Assembly (NCBI GenBank): GCA_048498515.1
Contig: JBEHXV010000003.1
Coordinates: forward strand, 62,001-126,000
Source of the DNA: UBA4416 sp048498515
GTDB lineage: Bacteria; Bacteroidota; Bacteroidia; B-17B0; Aurantibacillaceae
Direction: 5' to 3'
DNA: 64,000 nucleotides
Position 1 is the first letter of the stretch, and each line of letters begins with the position of its first letter. Shown one piece after another: positions 7,548 to 16,185 of the stretch. The translations under genes were made by a program, and so were the position numbers. The notes below the pieces were generated by a model. The model worked only from the letters and a program-made list of their open reading frames with translations. It was not told the DNA's origin and searched no databases.

Positions 7548-8174
7548 TTATTTTAATGATGTATTTGTTAAAGTCCACTCATCGGCAAAACTTCCTGATC
7601 CTATTGTATAAACAAGACCTAAGCCTTTTTTATAGTAGTTTTTGGTAGTAGTTGGTGAAGAACCTGTAGTTGTGATGGTAATTTCAAGCAAACCTGAATA
7701 GTTGCAGCCTGATGTGCTTTTTGTAGCCGACAGGTTGGTTACTTTAAGTGTAGCATAAGAATTGCTCCAGGTTTGGTTCAGAACAGGAGATCCCGGTATT
7801 TCAAGATACTCCGTATTATTATTGGTATCGTAGGAATAAATATTATGAGTAGAGGTGTTCTCCCTGTAATAATAATCGCCAACAAACCCAACATCCTGTA
7901 CGTGAGCATATTTTACAGAACCATAAGTCGTGTGACCAACTACTTTAAGTTGCGGGTGCGAAGATTGGGTTATACCGCCAATTTTGTAAACGTAAGTCCA
8001 GGTGTCGGTTGAATCCAATGGCATGTAAGAAGCACCACCATTTCCATCGCATAATTGATTAACTGGGGTAACTACTTCAGGCTCCGGTTCCGGATCATCA
8101 GATTTCTTTTTACATGAGCTGAAAGAGCCAAGGGCTACTACCAGCAATAAAGCTGCAATTTTTTTTGTTTTCAT
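7548..8174 (-). CDS. Outer-membrane/periplasmic lipoprotein, unknown function
   Basis: The 208-residue protein starts MKTKK, has a hydrophobic stretch and a lipobox-like FSSC with the acceptor cysteine at 21. An acidic DDPEPEPE linker follows, which is typical of Bacteroidota lipoproteins. The body starts with YMPLDSTDTWTY and ends with a KKGLGLVYTIGSG segment. This PLxxxxxWxY ... KGxGLV pattern recurs in many secreted Bacteroidota proteins of unknown role. Two cysteines (in NQLCDG and SGCNY) could form a disulfide. A TATATTTG box lies upstream. Nothing visible predicts a specific function. Confidence 0.75.
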   Translation of the reverse strand: MKTKKIAALLLVVALGSFSSCKKKSDDPEPEPEVVTPVNQLCDGNGGASYMPLDSTDTWTYVYKIGGITQSSHPQLKVVGHTTYGSVKYAHVQDVGFVGDYYYRENTSTHNIYSYDTNNNTEYLEIPGSPVLNQTWSNSYATLKVTNLSATKSTSGCNYSGLLEITITTTGSSPTTTKNYYKKGLGLVYTIGSGSFADEWTLTNTSLK

Positions 8175-8198
8175 AAGTGTTGATTTTAGGGTTTACCC

Positions 8199-8206
8199 CA
8201 AATATA
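8199..8206 (-). promoter_or_regulatory. -7 box of the lipoprotein gene
   Basis: The minus strand reads TATATTTG, an exact TAnnTTTG match 24 nt upstream of the ATG at 8174. No TTG at the usual spacing was found. Confidence 0.4.
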
Positions 8207-8261
8207 TTGATTTAAAACTACAATACACTACCGTTAAAGGCATTTTTAGCACAAAATAGCA

Positions 8262-11200
8262 TTAATTCAGTTCATAAGTAAGATTTCCTATCTTATCCAG
8301 CTCGTTCATCAGCTCGGTGCTCACTGCTATTTTCTGCGATTTGGAGAACAGTTTCACGCTCAGGTTCTCTGCCGGATCTTCAACAAAGAACTCCACGTTG
8401 CATTTTCCCTGCGATGCATTAAAAATGGACTCGATATTGGCAATGAGCTCTTCATTAATGGTATTGACATCCATTTTCAGTTTCATGGTCGAGAAAATGT
8501 TTTCTTTCACATTTTCCAGGAGCTCAATTTTCTGAACTTTAATTTCAAGGCTGCCCGGCTGGCCATAACGTTCCTGGATCTTGGCTTTTACATACACGAA
8601 CAGGGAATTTACCATGAACTTATTGTACTCCACAAAATCTTTTCCAAACAACATCAGCTCCAAAGCGCCATGGTAATCTTCAATAATTAATTTACCAAAG
8701 GCGTTCCCGGTTTTACTGGTGCGTTGCTCCGAACCGGTGATGATGCCACCAAAGGTCACATCTTTTCCTTTAAACTGATCGAGGCTTGCTTTTAATTGCG
8801 AGCAATTGGCATTGCATTTATGTTCAATAATTAATTTATACGGATCGAGCGGGTGGCCCGAAATAAAGAAACCTACTACTTCTTTTTCCCTGGCCAGTTG
8901 TTCCAGCATTCCCCAAGGTTCTATTTTTGCCGGTAACTGTGGTTCGGTGATCTCAATCTCATCTTCTCCGCCAAACAAACTGGCCTGAGAGGTATCATTA
9001 CCCAAACTCATCTGGTTGCTGTATTTGGTCATGCGATCGGTAAGCGTCAGGCCATCCAGGTCGGGGGTAAAGAACATGGCGCGGTGCACGCCCTCAAAAC
9101 TGTCGAAACCACCGGCCAGCGCCAGGCCCTCGATTGATTTTTTATTGACGCTCTTACTTTCCAAACGTTTGGCAAGGTCAAAGACGGAAGAATATTTTCC
9201 GCTGGCATTTCGTTCTTCAATAATGTTGTTAACGGTGTTCTCTCCTACTCCTTTAATAGCGCCCATTCCAAAACGGATATCTGTTCCCCCCGGAATTACG
9301 GCAAACTTAGCGAAACCTTCATTGATATCGGGGCCCAGCACTTTCACGCCCATGCGCTTGCATTCTTCCATAAAAAAAGAGATCTTCTCGATACTTCCCG
9401 AGTGGTTGAGTACCGAAGCCATGAACTCTGACGGATAATGCGCTTTGATATAAGCTGTTTGAAAGGCGACGTAAGCATAACAGGTTGAATGTGATTTATT
9501 GAAAGCGTAGCTCGCAAATGCCTCCCAATCCTTCCATACTTTTTCGGCTACAGCCGGATCATGATTATTGGCTTTGCAGTTATCAATAAACTTGCCTTTC
9601 ATTTTATCCAGCGTAGCCCTGTCCTTTTTACCCATGGCTTTACGCAGGGTATCGGCATCACCTTTGGTAAAATTGGCCAGCTTTTGCGACAAACGCATTA
9701 CCTGTTCCTGGTACACAGTGATCCCGTAAGTTTCCGACAGGTATTCATCCATCCCATCCAAATCGTAACTCACCGGCTCGCGCCCATGCTTACGGTTAAT
9801 ATAGTTAGGAATGTAAGCCAGCGGACCTGGACGGTACAAGGCGTTCATAGCGATCAAATCGTTGAATGAATCGGGCTTTAATTCTTTCAATGATTTTTGC
9901 ATCCCGGCACTTTCGTACTGGAACACCCCATTGGTTTCGCCACGTTGAAAGAGTTCGTAGGTTTTTTTATCGTCAAGCGGAATGGCATCAATATCAATAT
10001 CAACACCATGGTTTTGTTTTACAAAACGCAAAGCATCTTTAATAATGGTCAGCGTCCTTAAACCCAGGAAGTCCATTTTTAACAGGCCCGCATTTTCCGC
10101 TACCGAGTTATCAAACTGGGTCACGAGCATGTCGTTGTCCTTTGCCTTGGTCACAGGAACGAACTTCACCATTTCATCGGGTGTAATAATTACACCACAG
10201 GCGTGAATGCCTGTATTGCGCAAACAGCCTTCCAGCTCATAAGCCTGTTTCAGCACATCCGCTTCCGGTGTTTTTTCTTCCGCCAGTTTTCTGAAATTAT
10301 GCGATTGTTCAACCACCTCGCGCTTGTCCTTGATCTTATCGAGGTACTTTTGATCGATACCACCGGGTTTTAACAGGGCTTTTAATTCGGCCTCTAAACT
10401 ATCCGGAAAAGCTTTTGCCAAACGATCGGCATCAGGCAATGGCAGGTCGAGTGCCCTGGCCGTATCACGGATCGCGGATTTACCGCCCATGGTACCATAG
10501 GTAATGATTTGTGCTACCTGTTTAAAGCCATATTTATCAATCACATATTTTATGACCGCATCACGGCCTTCATCGTCAAAGTCAATATCAATATCGGGCA
10601 TGCTGATACGATCGGGATTTAAGAAACGCTCAAAGAGGAGATCGAACTTAATAGGGTCAACGTTAGTGATCCATAAGCAGTAGGCAATAGCCGAACCAGC
10701 CGCCGAGCCACGACCAGGGCCTACCGAAACGCCAAGCCTTCTGGCTTCCCTGATAAAATCGGCCACAATTAAAAAATAACCGGGATAACCCATCCGTTCG
10801 ATGGTTGCCAGCTCAAATTCAATTCGCTCTTTAGTTTCCGGTGGCATGTCGGGATAGCGCTTGTGCGCGCCTTCCCAGGTTAAATGCGACATGTAAATGA
10901 ACTGCTCGGCAATAACGCGCATTTCGGCTTTTTGTGCCTCAATGGCTTGCTCCGATAATTTTTTATCGATCCAGCCTTGTTCTTTTAACGCAATAATGCG
11001 CGTATGCGACGCTTTGATCTCTTCTTCGTTAGTGGTTATAAATTCCGCCTCAATCTCAAATTTTGGCAAAAGGATATCGCGTCCTAATTTAAACTGTTCT
11101 ATTTTCGAAACGATCTCATTTGTTGTGTCAATCGCTTCAGGCATATCCACAAACAGCTCGATCATTTCCTTCGGTGATTTGAAATAGAATTCCTTGTTTT

Positions 11201-12728
11201 GCATGCCGTAGCGAAAGCCACGGCCACGGCCAACAGGGGTGGCTTTTTTCTCACCGTCTTTTACGCACAATAAAATATCGTGCGCGTCGAAACCGTTTTT
11301 ACTCAAATAATAATTACTGTTTGCCGCGAAATATTTAACATTGTGCTTGGCCGCGAAACGAAGCAGAACATCATTCACGTGGTTCTCATCGGGCAGGTTG
11401 TGGCGATTCAGTTCTATGTAAAAATCCTCACCAAACAATTCCTTGTACCACAAAAATGCTTCTTCAGCCTGCTCCTCACCTACATTTAAAATTAAATTGG
11501 GAATCTCGGCCGACAGGGAACCTGTGGTGGCTATGAGGCCTTCCTTATATTTTAGTAAAAGCTCTTTATCGATCCGCGGCACATAATACGCGCCGTCAAT
11601 CAGGCCAATGGAGCTTAACCGCGAAAGGTTCTCATAACCCAGCCTGTTCTTAGCAATCAATACCTGTGTATAACCATTGTCCTGTTTTGACTTGTCTTTA
11701 TGGTCTTTACAGATAAACAACTCGCAGCCAATGATGCATTTTAATTCAGTTTTCTTCGCTTCGGCCTTCTCTCCTTTATCAACCGCTTCGTTGTGGCTTT
11801 TAACACCTTTGTTGTGTTTGTCGATAGCCTGCCAGAATAAGAAGGCACCATACATATTGCCATGATCGGTTAAAGCAACACCCGGCATGTTGTATTCCAC
11901 CGCTTTTTTTACCAGGTCGGCAACATCGCTGGTTGATTGCAGAACGGAGAATTGTGTGTGATTATGAAGATGAGAGAAATTAGTAAGCAGCGATAAGTTG
12001 GCAGTGGCAGTTTGTTCTCTGCCAACTGTGGACTGCTTACTGCTCGCTGCCTTCCTTTCTTTCCAGGCTTGCTCGTGTTTATATAACTCCGTAAGATCCG
12101 GGGCCTGGTAATTAACCAAAGGCAAATCGGAAACGGTTAGTTCAGCTACTTTTGTAATACCACGTTTAATGATCTCGAAGAATACTTTACCGGTAGCCAG
12201 TACGTCGAATGCCGCGTTGTGGGCTTCTTCAAACGTATCGTTAAACAATTTTGAATATAATTCGGTTAAGGTTGGCCATTTGAATTTTCCGCCACGCCCG
12301 CCGGGGATAGCGCAAAACTCCGTGGTTTGATCGTTCTTGGTATCAATGAACGGTTTTGCTGCCAGTATGTTTTCCAGGCCACAGCGCAATAATTCCGAAC
12401 CGATAATATTGTTATCGAACTCAATATTATGCCCGCATAAATACGTTGCCTGTTTTACCACAGTTACAAATTCCTGTAAAACCGCTTTCAGGTCCTGTCC
12501 TTCCTCATTGGCCCTTTCGTTGGTAATGCCATGCACCTGAACGGCATTAAACGGAATGGTGTAGCCTTCGGGCTTAACAATAATGGAATTACTGTCAATA
12601 AGGTTTCCGTGCAAATCGTGCAACTGCCAGGCAACCTGCACCATGCGCGGCCAGTTGTCAAAATCGGTTAAAGGGGCGTTGTAGTTACGTGGTAAACCTG
12701 TTGTTTCGGTATCAAATATCAGGAACAT
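8262..12728 (-). CDS. dnaE: DNA polymerase III alpha subunit with N-terminal 3'-5' exonuclease
   Basis: The 1488-residue replicative polymerase is longer than E. coli DnaE because of an N-terminal DEDD-type exonuclease domain (residues 1 to about 205, beginning MFLIFDTETTG, with the D7/E9 metal ligands). A PHP domain follows from about 250 (HLHNH at 253-257). The polymerase core has PDIDIDFDD at 711-719, with the two catalytic aspartates, and a third at D886 in KMDFLGLRT. Helix-hairpin-helix and OB-fold regions follow toward the C-terminus. The exonuclease fusion is usual in parts of Bacteroidota. The linker between exonuclease and PHP domains (about residues 229-249) is encoded by an imperfect palindrome that looks like an inserted repeat. 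The only gene close upstream is the 12760 cargo gene (31 nt). Confidence 0.96.
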   Translation of the reverse strand: MFLIFDTETTGLPRNYNAPLTDFDNWPRMVQVAWQLHDLHGNLIDSNSIIVKPEGYTIPFNAVQVHGITNERANEEGQDLKAVLQEFVTVVKQATYLCGHNIEFDNNIIGSELLRCGLENILAAKPFIDTKNDQTTEFCAIPGGRGGKFKWPTLTELYSKLFNDTFEEAHNAAFDVLATGKVFFEIIKRGITKVAELTVSDLPLVNYQAPDLTELYKHEQAWKERKAASSKQSTVGREQTATANLSLLTNFSHLHNHTQFSVLQSTSDVADLVKKAVEYNMPGVALTDHGNMYGAFLFWQAIDKHNKGVKSHNEAVDKGEKAEAKKTELKCIIGCELFICKDHKDKSKQDNGYTQVLIAKNRLGYENLSRLSSIGLIDGAYYVPRIDKELLLKYKEGLIATTGSLSAEIPNLILNVGEEQAEEAFLWYKELFGEDFYIELNRHNLPDENHVNDVLLRFAAKHNVKYFAANSNYYLSKNGFDAHDILLCVKDGEKKATPVGRGRGFRYGMQNKEFYFKSPKEMIELFVDMPEAIDTTNEIVSKIEQFKLGRDILLPKFEIEAEFITTNEEEIKASHTRIIALKEQGWIDKKLSEQAIEAQKAEMRVIAEQFIYMSHLTWEGAHKRYPDMPPETKERIEFELATIERMGYPGYFLIVADFIREARRLGVSVGPGRGSAAGSAIAYCLWITNVDPIKFDLLFERFLNPDRISMPDIDIDFDDEGRDAVIKYVIDKYGFKQVAQIITYGTMGGKSAIRDTARALDLPLPDADRLAKAFPDSLEAELKALLKPGGIDQKYLDKIKDKREVVEQSHNFRKLAEEKTPEADVLKQAYELEGCLRNTGIHACGVIITPDEMVKFVPVTKAKDNDMLVTQFDNSVAENAGLLKMDFLGLRTLTIIKDALRFVKQNHGVDIDIDAIPLDDKKTYELFQRGETNGVFQYESAGMQKSLKELKPDSFNDLIAMNALYRPGPLAYIPNYINRKHGREPVSYDLDGMDEYLSETYGITVYQEQVMRLSQKLANFTKGDADTLRKAMGKKDRATLDKMKGKFIDNCKANNHDPAVAEKVWKDWEAFASYAFNKSHSTCYAYVAFQTAYIKAHYPSEFMASVLNHSGSIEKISFFMEECKRMGVKVLGPDINEGFAKFAVIPGGTDIRFGMGAIKGVGENTVNNIIEERNASGKYSSVFDLAKRLESKSVNKKSIEGLALAGGFDSFEGVHRAMFFTPDLDGLTLTDRMTKYSNQMSLGNDTSQASLFGGEDEIEITEPQLPAKIEPWGMLEQLAREKEVVGFFISGHPLDPYKLIIEHKCNANCSQLKASLDQFKGKDVTFGGIITGSEQRTSKTGNAFGKLIIEDYHGALELMLFGKDFVEYNKFMVNSLFVYVKAKIQERYGQPGSLEIKVQKIELLENVKENIFSTMKLKMDVNTINEELIANIESIFNASQGKCNVEFFVEDPAENLSVKLFSKSQKIAVSTELMNELDKIGNLTYELN
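11982..12041. repeat. Palindromic repeat inserted in frame inside dnaE
   Basis: The arms AGTAAGCAG-N5-AGTTGGCAG (11982-12004) and its inverse (12019-12041) pair at 18 of 23 positions around a 14-nt loop. On the coding strand it yields a low-complexity Ser/Lys/Gln/Thr/Ala stretch, starting AASSKQSTVG, exactly between the exonuclease and PHP domains. The AGTAAGCAGT / AGTTGGCAG words resemble repeats common in Bacteroidota intergenic regions; that comparison is from memory. Confidence 0.65.
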
Positions 12729-12759
12729 GGTATTTCTGTAATGTGTTTTTAATTAATGT

Positions 12760-14058
12760 TTATCGTACAATGAATTTCTGTACAACTTTACGATCGCTTT
12801 CGTCGTACGAAACCAGGATCTTCTCTCCCGGCCCGGTTGTTATTTTTCCTGAATAGGTATTCCCCAGGTGCTGATACAACCCAGCGGCTTCCAACCTTCC
12901 CAGCATATCAAAAATCTCGTAGCGTACAATTGTTCTTTGGCTGGTTATATGAAATTCCTGGTTCATTGTAACAGGGTTTGGATACATGAAACCAAATCCG
13001 TCGTTCGAAATTTCCCTAACAGAAACAAGGGAATTGATTGTCTTCTTATACAATTTGCCATTATCCGTTAAAACATAAACATAATTATCGGCAAATTGTA
13101 TGGCTTTAACGTCTGTGGTATCAGGTAAATTTTCTGAGTTCCATGTTAAGCCGCCATTGCGGGTCGAAAACAACTCTCCATGTACACCGCCAACCATACC
13201 GGTCGAATCATTTAAAAAATCAACCGCAGTCAACATCCGGTTGGTTGAAGCTTGCGTGATAGACCAATTGGCGCAGCCATTTTTAGTGGATAGTACTTTG
13301 CCGCTGTCACACGTTACATAACCGTTAAGGTCGTTTGTAAAATACAGTTCCGTTTTTTTAATGGAACTATAATAACTGGTATTCCAGCTATAGCCGCTAT
13401 CCTGTGTCATAACCAGGCGCTTGGCAGTATCAACAATGCATAGGGCATTATTGCCGTCAAGCATGTGTACTTTACTATTGGTTAAATTATAATTTGTAGA
13501 ACTTATGAAAGTCGGATATTTTACATTACTCATCATTTTATAATAAGAGCTGCCCATAGAGAAATAAGCATTTTTGTTATCTCTGAAATGAAACCCGCAC
13601 TGAGGTGTAGCGCCAAGCGATGTTGCAACATTGATCCAATAGGTTCCATGGTTGAACGAATAATGATATGCTAACAATTCGGCATCGTTCCCTTTTAAGC
13701 AGGCAAGTGAATCTCTTCCGTGCTTTTTAAAATCAAACCGTAAATAACCGGCTGATGGTCCTATGGCATTCCAGGTAATGCCTCCGTCAGTGGTTCTTAA
13801 TTCTGTGCCTGTAAACTGGGGAATATAAAAGGGGCTTACGGTTCTTTTGGTTAATACGGTATAACCAACAGTATCGTTAAAAAAAACAACCGACTTGGCA
13901 GTCTTAACATCTTTAGCCACACCTCCCGGGTAATTATAAATTGAATCCTGGTAAAAATCATGCACCATATTCCACTGTGCGCTAAGTACAGATCTTTGAA
14001 CTATAAACAACAGGAGTATAATTACATGCTTTGAATTGTAGTGCATAGGGTGATTCAT
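12760..14058 (-). CDS. T9SS cargo with Ycf48/BNR-like repeats
   Basis: The 432-residue secreted protein has an N-terminal hydrophobic signal (residues about 10-26, ending VLSAQW). Several repeats of the form ...TTDGGITWN..., ...DSGYSWNT... and ...STRNGGLTWNSENLP follow, typical of Asp-box/BNR or Ycf48-like beta-propellers. The C-terminus carries a T9SS type A sorting domain (GFMYPNPV at about 350, a YEIFDMLGR strand, terminal QKFIVR). It should therefore pass the outer membrane through T9SS and be released or anchored at the surface. The binding target is unknown. The gene is 2 nt downstream of the PH-domain gene and 31 nt upstream of dnaE, so it may share a transcript with them. Confidence 0.85.
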   Translation of the reverse strand: MNHPMHYNSKHVIILLLFIVQRSVLSAQWNMVHDFYQDSIYNYPGGVAKDVKTAKSVVFFNDTVGYTVLTKRTVSPFYIPQFTGTELRTTDGGITWNAIGPSAGYLRFDFKKHGRDSLACLKGNDAELLAYHYSFNHGTYWINVATSLGATPQCGFHFRDNKNAYFSMGSSYYKMMSNVKYPTFISSTNYNLTNSKVHMLDGNNALCIVDTAKRLVMTQDSGYSWNTSYYSSIKKTELYFTNDLNGYVTCDSGKVLSTKNGCANWSITQASTNRMLTAVDFLNDSTGMVGGVHGELFSTRNGGLTWNSENLPDTTDVKAIQFADNYVYVLTDNGKLYKKTINSLVSVREISNDGFGFMYPNPVTMNQEFHITSQRTIVRYEIFDMLGRLEAAGLYQHLGNTYSGKITTGPGEKILVSYDESDRKVVQKFIVR

Positions 14059-14060
14059 TG

Positions 14061-14624
14061 TTATTGTTTTTGTATGAGGGCCTTTTTGATTTCTATAAGT
14101 TCATTTTTAATATCCATCAATAACTGAGTATTATCACCGGTGGGTGTTTGGTTTTGAACTGTTCCCGGGTTTCCGTATCCGTGCTTTTGATTGATGACTT
14201 TTTCGCGTTGCTGCAAAATTTGTGTTTTAAAACTTTCGGCATCCTCAATACCCAGCATGCTCATCATGTTTTGGTTATGTGGCCCGCCGCCACCGCCAGC
14301 AGTTTCTATTTTTATGAGGGTAAGGCCAAAATAACGCAGAATAGGCCCGCCCACAAAAGAGAGGTCCTGGATGTTCTCTACCGGGATTGTTTTTTCGATA
14401 TGCAGAATTAATCCTTTTGAGAATTTTAAATTCTTATTGGTGATCTGGCAGGAAAGCGTTTTAAAGAACTTTCCGCTGATCCATTGGCCCAAACCAAAGA
14501 TCCAGAATGGAACTACGATCCATCCGATAATGGAGGTAACTAAAAAAAACAAGCCTACAAAAAAGATGTAGGTTTTTACTTTGGGATTAAAGGTTGCTTC
14601 CCTTAAAACGATCTCTTCTGTCAT
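14061..14624 (-). CDS. Bacterial PH-domain membrane protein
   Basis: The 187-residue protein has two membrane helices in its first 50 residues (around TYIFFVGLFFLVTS and IVVPFWIFGLGQW). A bacterial PH (bPH2, YdbS/YdbT-like, formerly DUF304) domain follows, with CQITNKNLKFSKGLI and EKTIPVENIQDLSFVGGPI. A Gly-rich AGGGGGPHNQ loop and a C-terminal tail with a predicted coiled coil (LLMDIKNELIEIKKAL) complete it. These domains are membrane-associated and their ligand is generally unknown. It is nearly fused (2 nt) to the T9SS cargo gene downstream. A minus-strand TACCTTTA, one mismatch from the -7 consensus, lies just upstream. Confidence 0.8.
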   Translation of the reverse strand: MTEEIVLREATFNPKVKTYIFFVGLFFLVTSIIGWIVVPFWIFGLGQWISGKFFKTLSCQITNKNLKFSKGLILHIEKTIPVENIQDLSFVGGPILRYFGLTLIKIETAGGGGGPHNQNMMSMLGIEDAESFKTQILQQREKVINQKHGYGNPGTVQNQTPTGDNTQLLMDIKNELIEIKKALIQKQ

Positions 14625-14684
14625 AGCTTTAAAGGTACGAAATAAGAAAACCGGGAAGAAAAATTGTTAATATCTGTTCAGAAA

Positions 14685-16055
14685 TTAAAGCCTGATCCCT
14701 ATCACGCAAATGTCGTCTACCTGCTCCAGTTTGTTTTTCCAGTTGTTTAACTCTTTGGTAATGAGCCCAAACTGCTCATTTAAAGCCAGGTCTTTGGTTG
14801 AAACCAACAGCTCCTCAAATTGCTTGTATTTAAATTTTTTGCCTTTCGGTCCTCCAAACTGGTCGGCATAACCATCGGTAAATAAATACAGGGTATCGCC
14901 TTTTGTAAGACTTAAATTATGAGTTGTAAAAGGTTCCGGGTCATCTGTTTTTCCGATAGGCTGCTTATTGGCTTTGATCTCTCTTAATTCCTTTTTTCCG
15001 GATCCGCTGATGTACCATAAGGGATTATTAGCTCCCGCCCATTTCACCTCATGTCCTTTTATGCTTAACAAGGAAATATCCATTCCGTCCTTAATATCTC
15101 CACCGCTTTTCGAAAAACTTTCTAAAACCAGCTCCCGGGATTTATTTAAAATATCTCCCGGTTCTGTTGCTTTAAACTCCTTAACGCTCCTGTTTAGCGC
15201 ATTACTGCATATCACCGAAACCAATGCTCCCGGCACACCATGCCCCGTACAATCGGCAGCCGCTATATAAAAAGTATCCCCTATTTTTTCAGCCCAATAA
15301 AAGTCACCCGCTACTATATCTTTTGGCTGGTAATAAATGTGGGTGTCGGGTAAATGCGTTTTAATAAAATCGAAAGAGGGCAAGATGGCTTCCTGAATCC
15401 TTTTTGCATAGTTAATGCTGTCGGTTATTTCCTTGTTTTTTTCCTCTACTTCATTTAATGTATCTTTTAATTTTTCTTCCGCCTCCAATCGCAATTTCAC
15501 TTCTCTTCTAAAATAAATATTCCATAAAATAAACGTGATGATAAGTATAATAATCCCTGTTATAATAATGTAATTACCGCCCGACCACCAATGCATTGCC
15601 CTGAACAAAAAGCCTATAATAATTAAGGCAATGGAGATCATATCGGCAAGACTGAGCATCAATGTTTTTGAAGACAACAGGGCTTTTCGTTTTTCGTAGC
15701 GTGATTTGATAACAAGGGGTAAGCCGGCAAAAGAAAATAAAAAGCTTGCCGTTATGATGGCTAACGCACCGCCAGGCCAGTGCATAACTTTAAAGAACCA
15801 GCCAATACTAAAAACAGAAACGGAAATAATCACGATTGTGTTTGTTGCCCTTTTTCGTTTTTCGTAAGCTGCATTATAAAAAATTAAAACAAAGCTGACA
15901 CAAAATAACACAAACGAAAAGATCAATACAATGATCTTTAAAAAATCCGGCAACCTATCAAACAGGTCTTCTGAGATTAATAAAGATCCTATAAGAAATA
16001 CAAAAAAGGGAATGCTTATTCCCAACATGTATTTTCCTATTCTGTTTAAATTCAT
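14685..16055 (-). CDS. Membrane-bound SpoIIE-type PP2C serine phosphatase (copy 1)
   Basis: 456 residues. The N-terminal half (1 to about 185) has about six membrane helices in pairs. A coiled-coil linker (about 190-215) precedes the phrase INYAKRIQEAILP, which in Bacteroidota introduces a SpoIIE/PP2C domain (about 225-456). The phosphatase keeps its metal-site motifs: AGDFYWAE, DCTGHGVPGAL, DGMDISLL, FTDGYADQFGG and terminal VDDICVIGIRL. The likely role is to dephosphorylate a serine/threonine on an anti-sigma-factor antagonist or similar partner in response to a membrane signal; the partner is not in the window. The membrane part contains FKVMHWPGG (H92), shared with the 19291 protein. It is a tandem paralogue of the next gene upstream, and the start MNLNRIGKYMLG aligns with that copy. 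Confidence 0.9.
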   Translation of the reverse strand: MNLNRIGKYMLGISIPFFVFLIGSLLISEDLFDRLPDFLKIIVLIFSFVLFCVSFVLIFYNAAYEKRKRATNTIVIISVSVFSIGWFFKVMHWPGGALAIITASFLFSFAGLPLVIKSRYEKRKALLSSKTLMLSLADMISIALIIIGFLFRAMHWWSGGNYIIITGIIILIITFILWNIYFRREVKLRLEAEEKLKDTLNEVEEKNKEITDSINYAKRIQEAILPSFDFIKTHLPDTHIYYQPKDIVAGDFYWAEKIGDTFYIAAADCTGHGVPGALVSVICSNALNRSVKEFKATEPGDILNKSRELVLESFSKSGGDIKDGMDISLLSIKGHEVKWAGANNPLWYISGSGKKELREIKANKQPIGKTDDPEPFTTHNLSLTKGDTLYLFTDGYADQFGGPKGKKFKYKQFEELLVSTKDLALNEQFGLITKELNNWKNKLEQVDDICVIGIRL

Positions 16056-16185
16056 GGTGGGTCAAAATTGAACTTAAAAAATAATATAACCAAAAAATTA
16101 TTTTATTCTTAGCATTAAACTAAATAGGGACCTCCTTAAAATGATCAGAAAACCGAAATGCAAATTATTAATACACTCTGCGGAA

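Noticed and set aside
11940..12060. Intein or frameshift in dnaE
   Set aside because: The frame is continuous and the insert is only about 20 residues, far too short for an intein; it matches a palindromic repeat.
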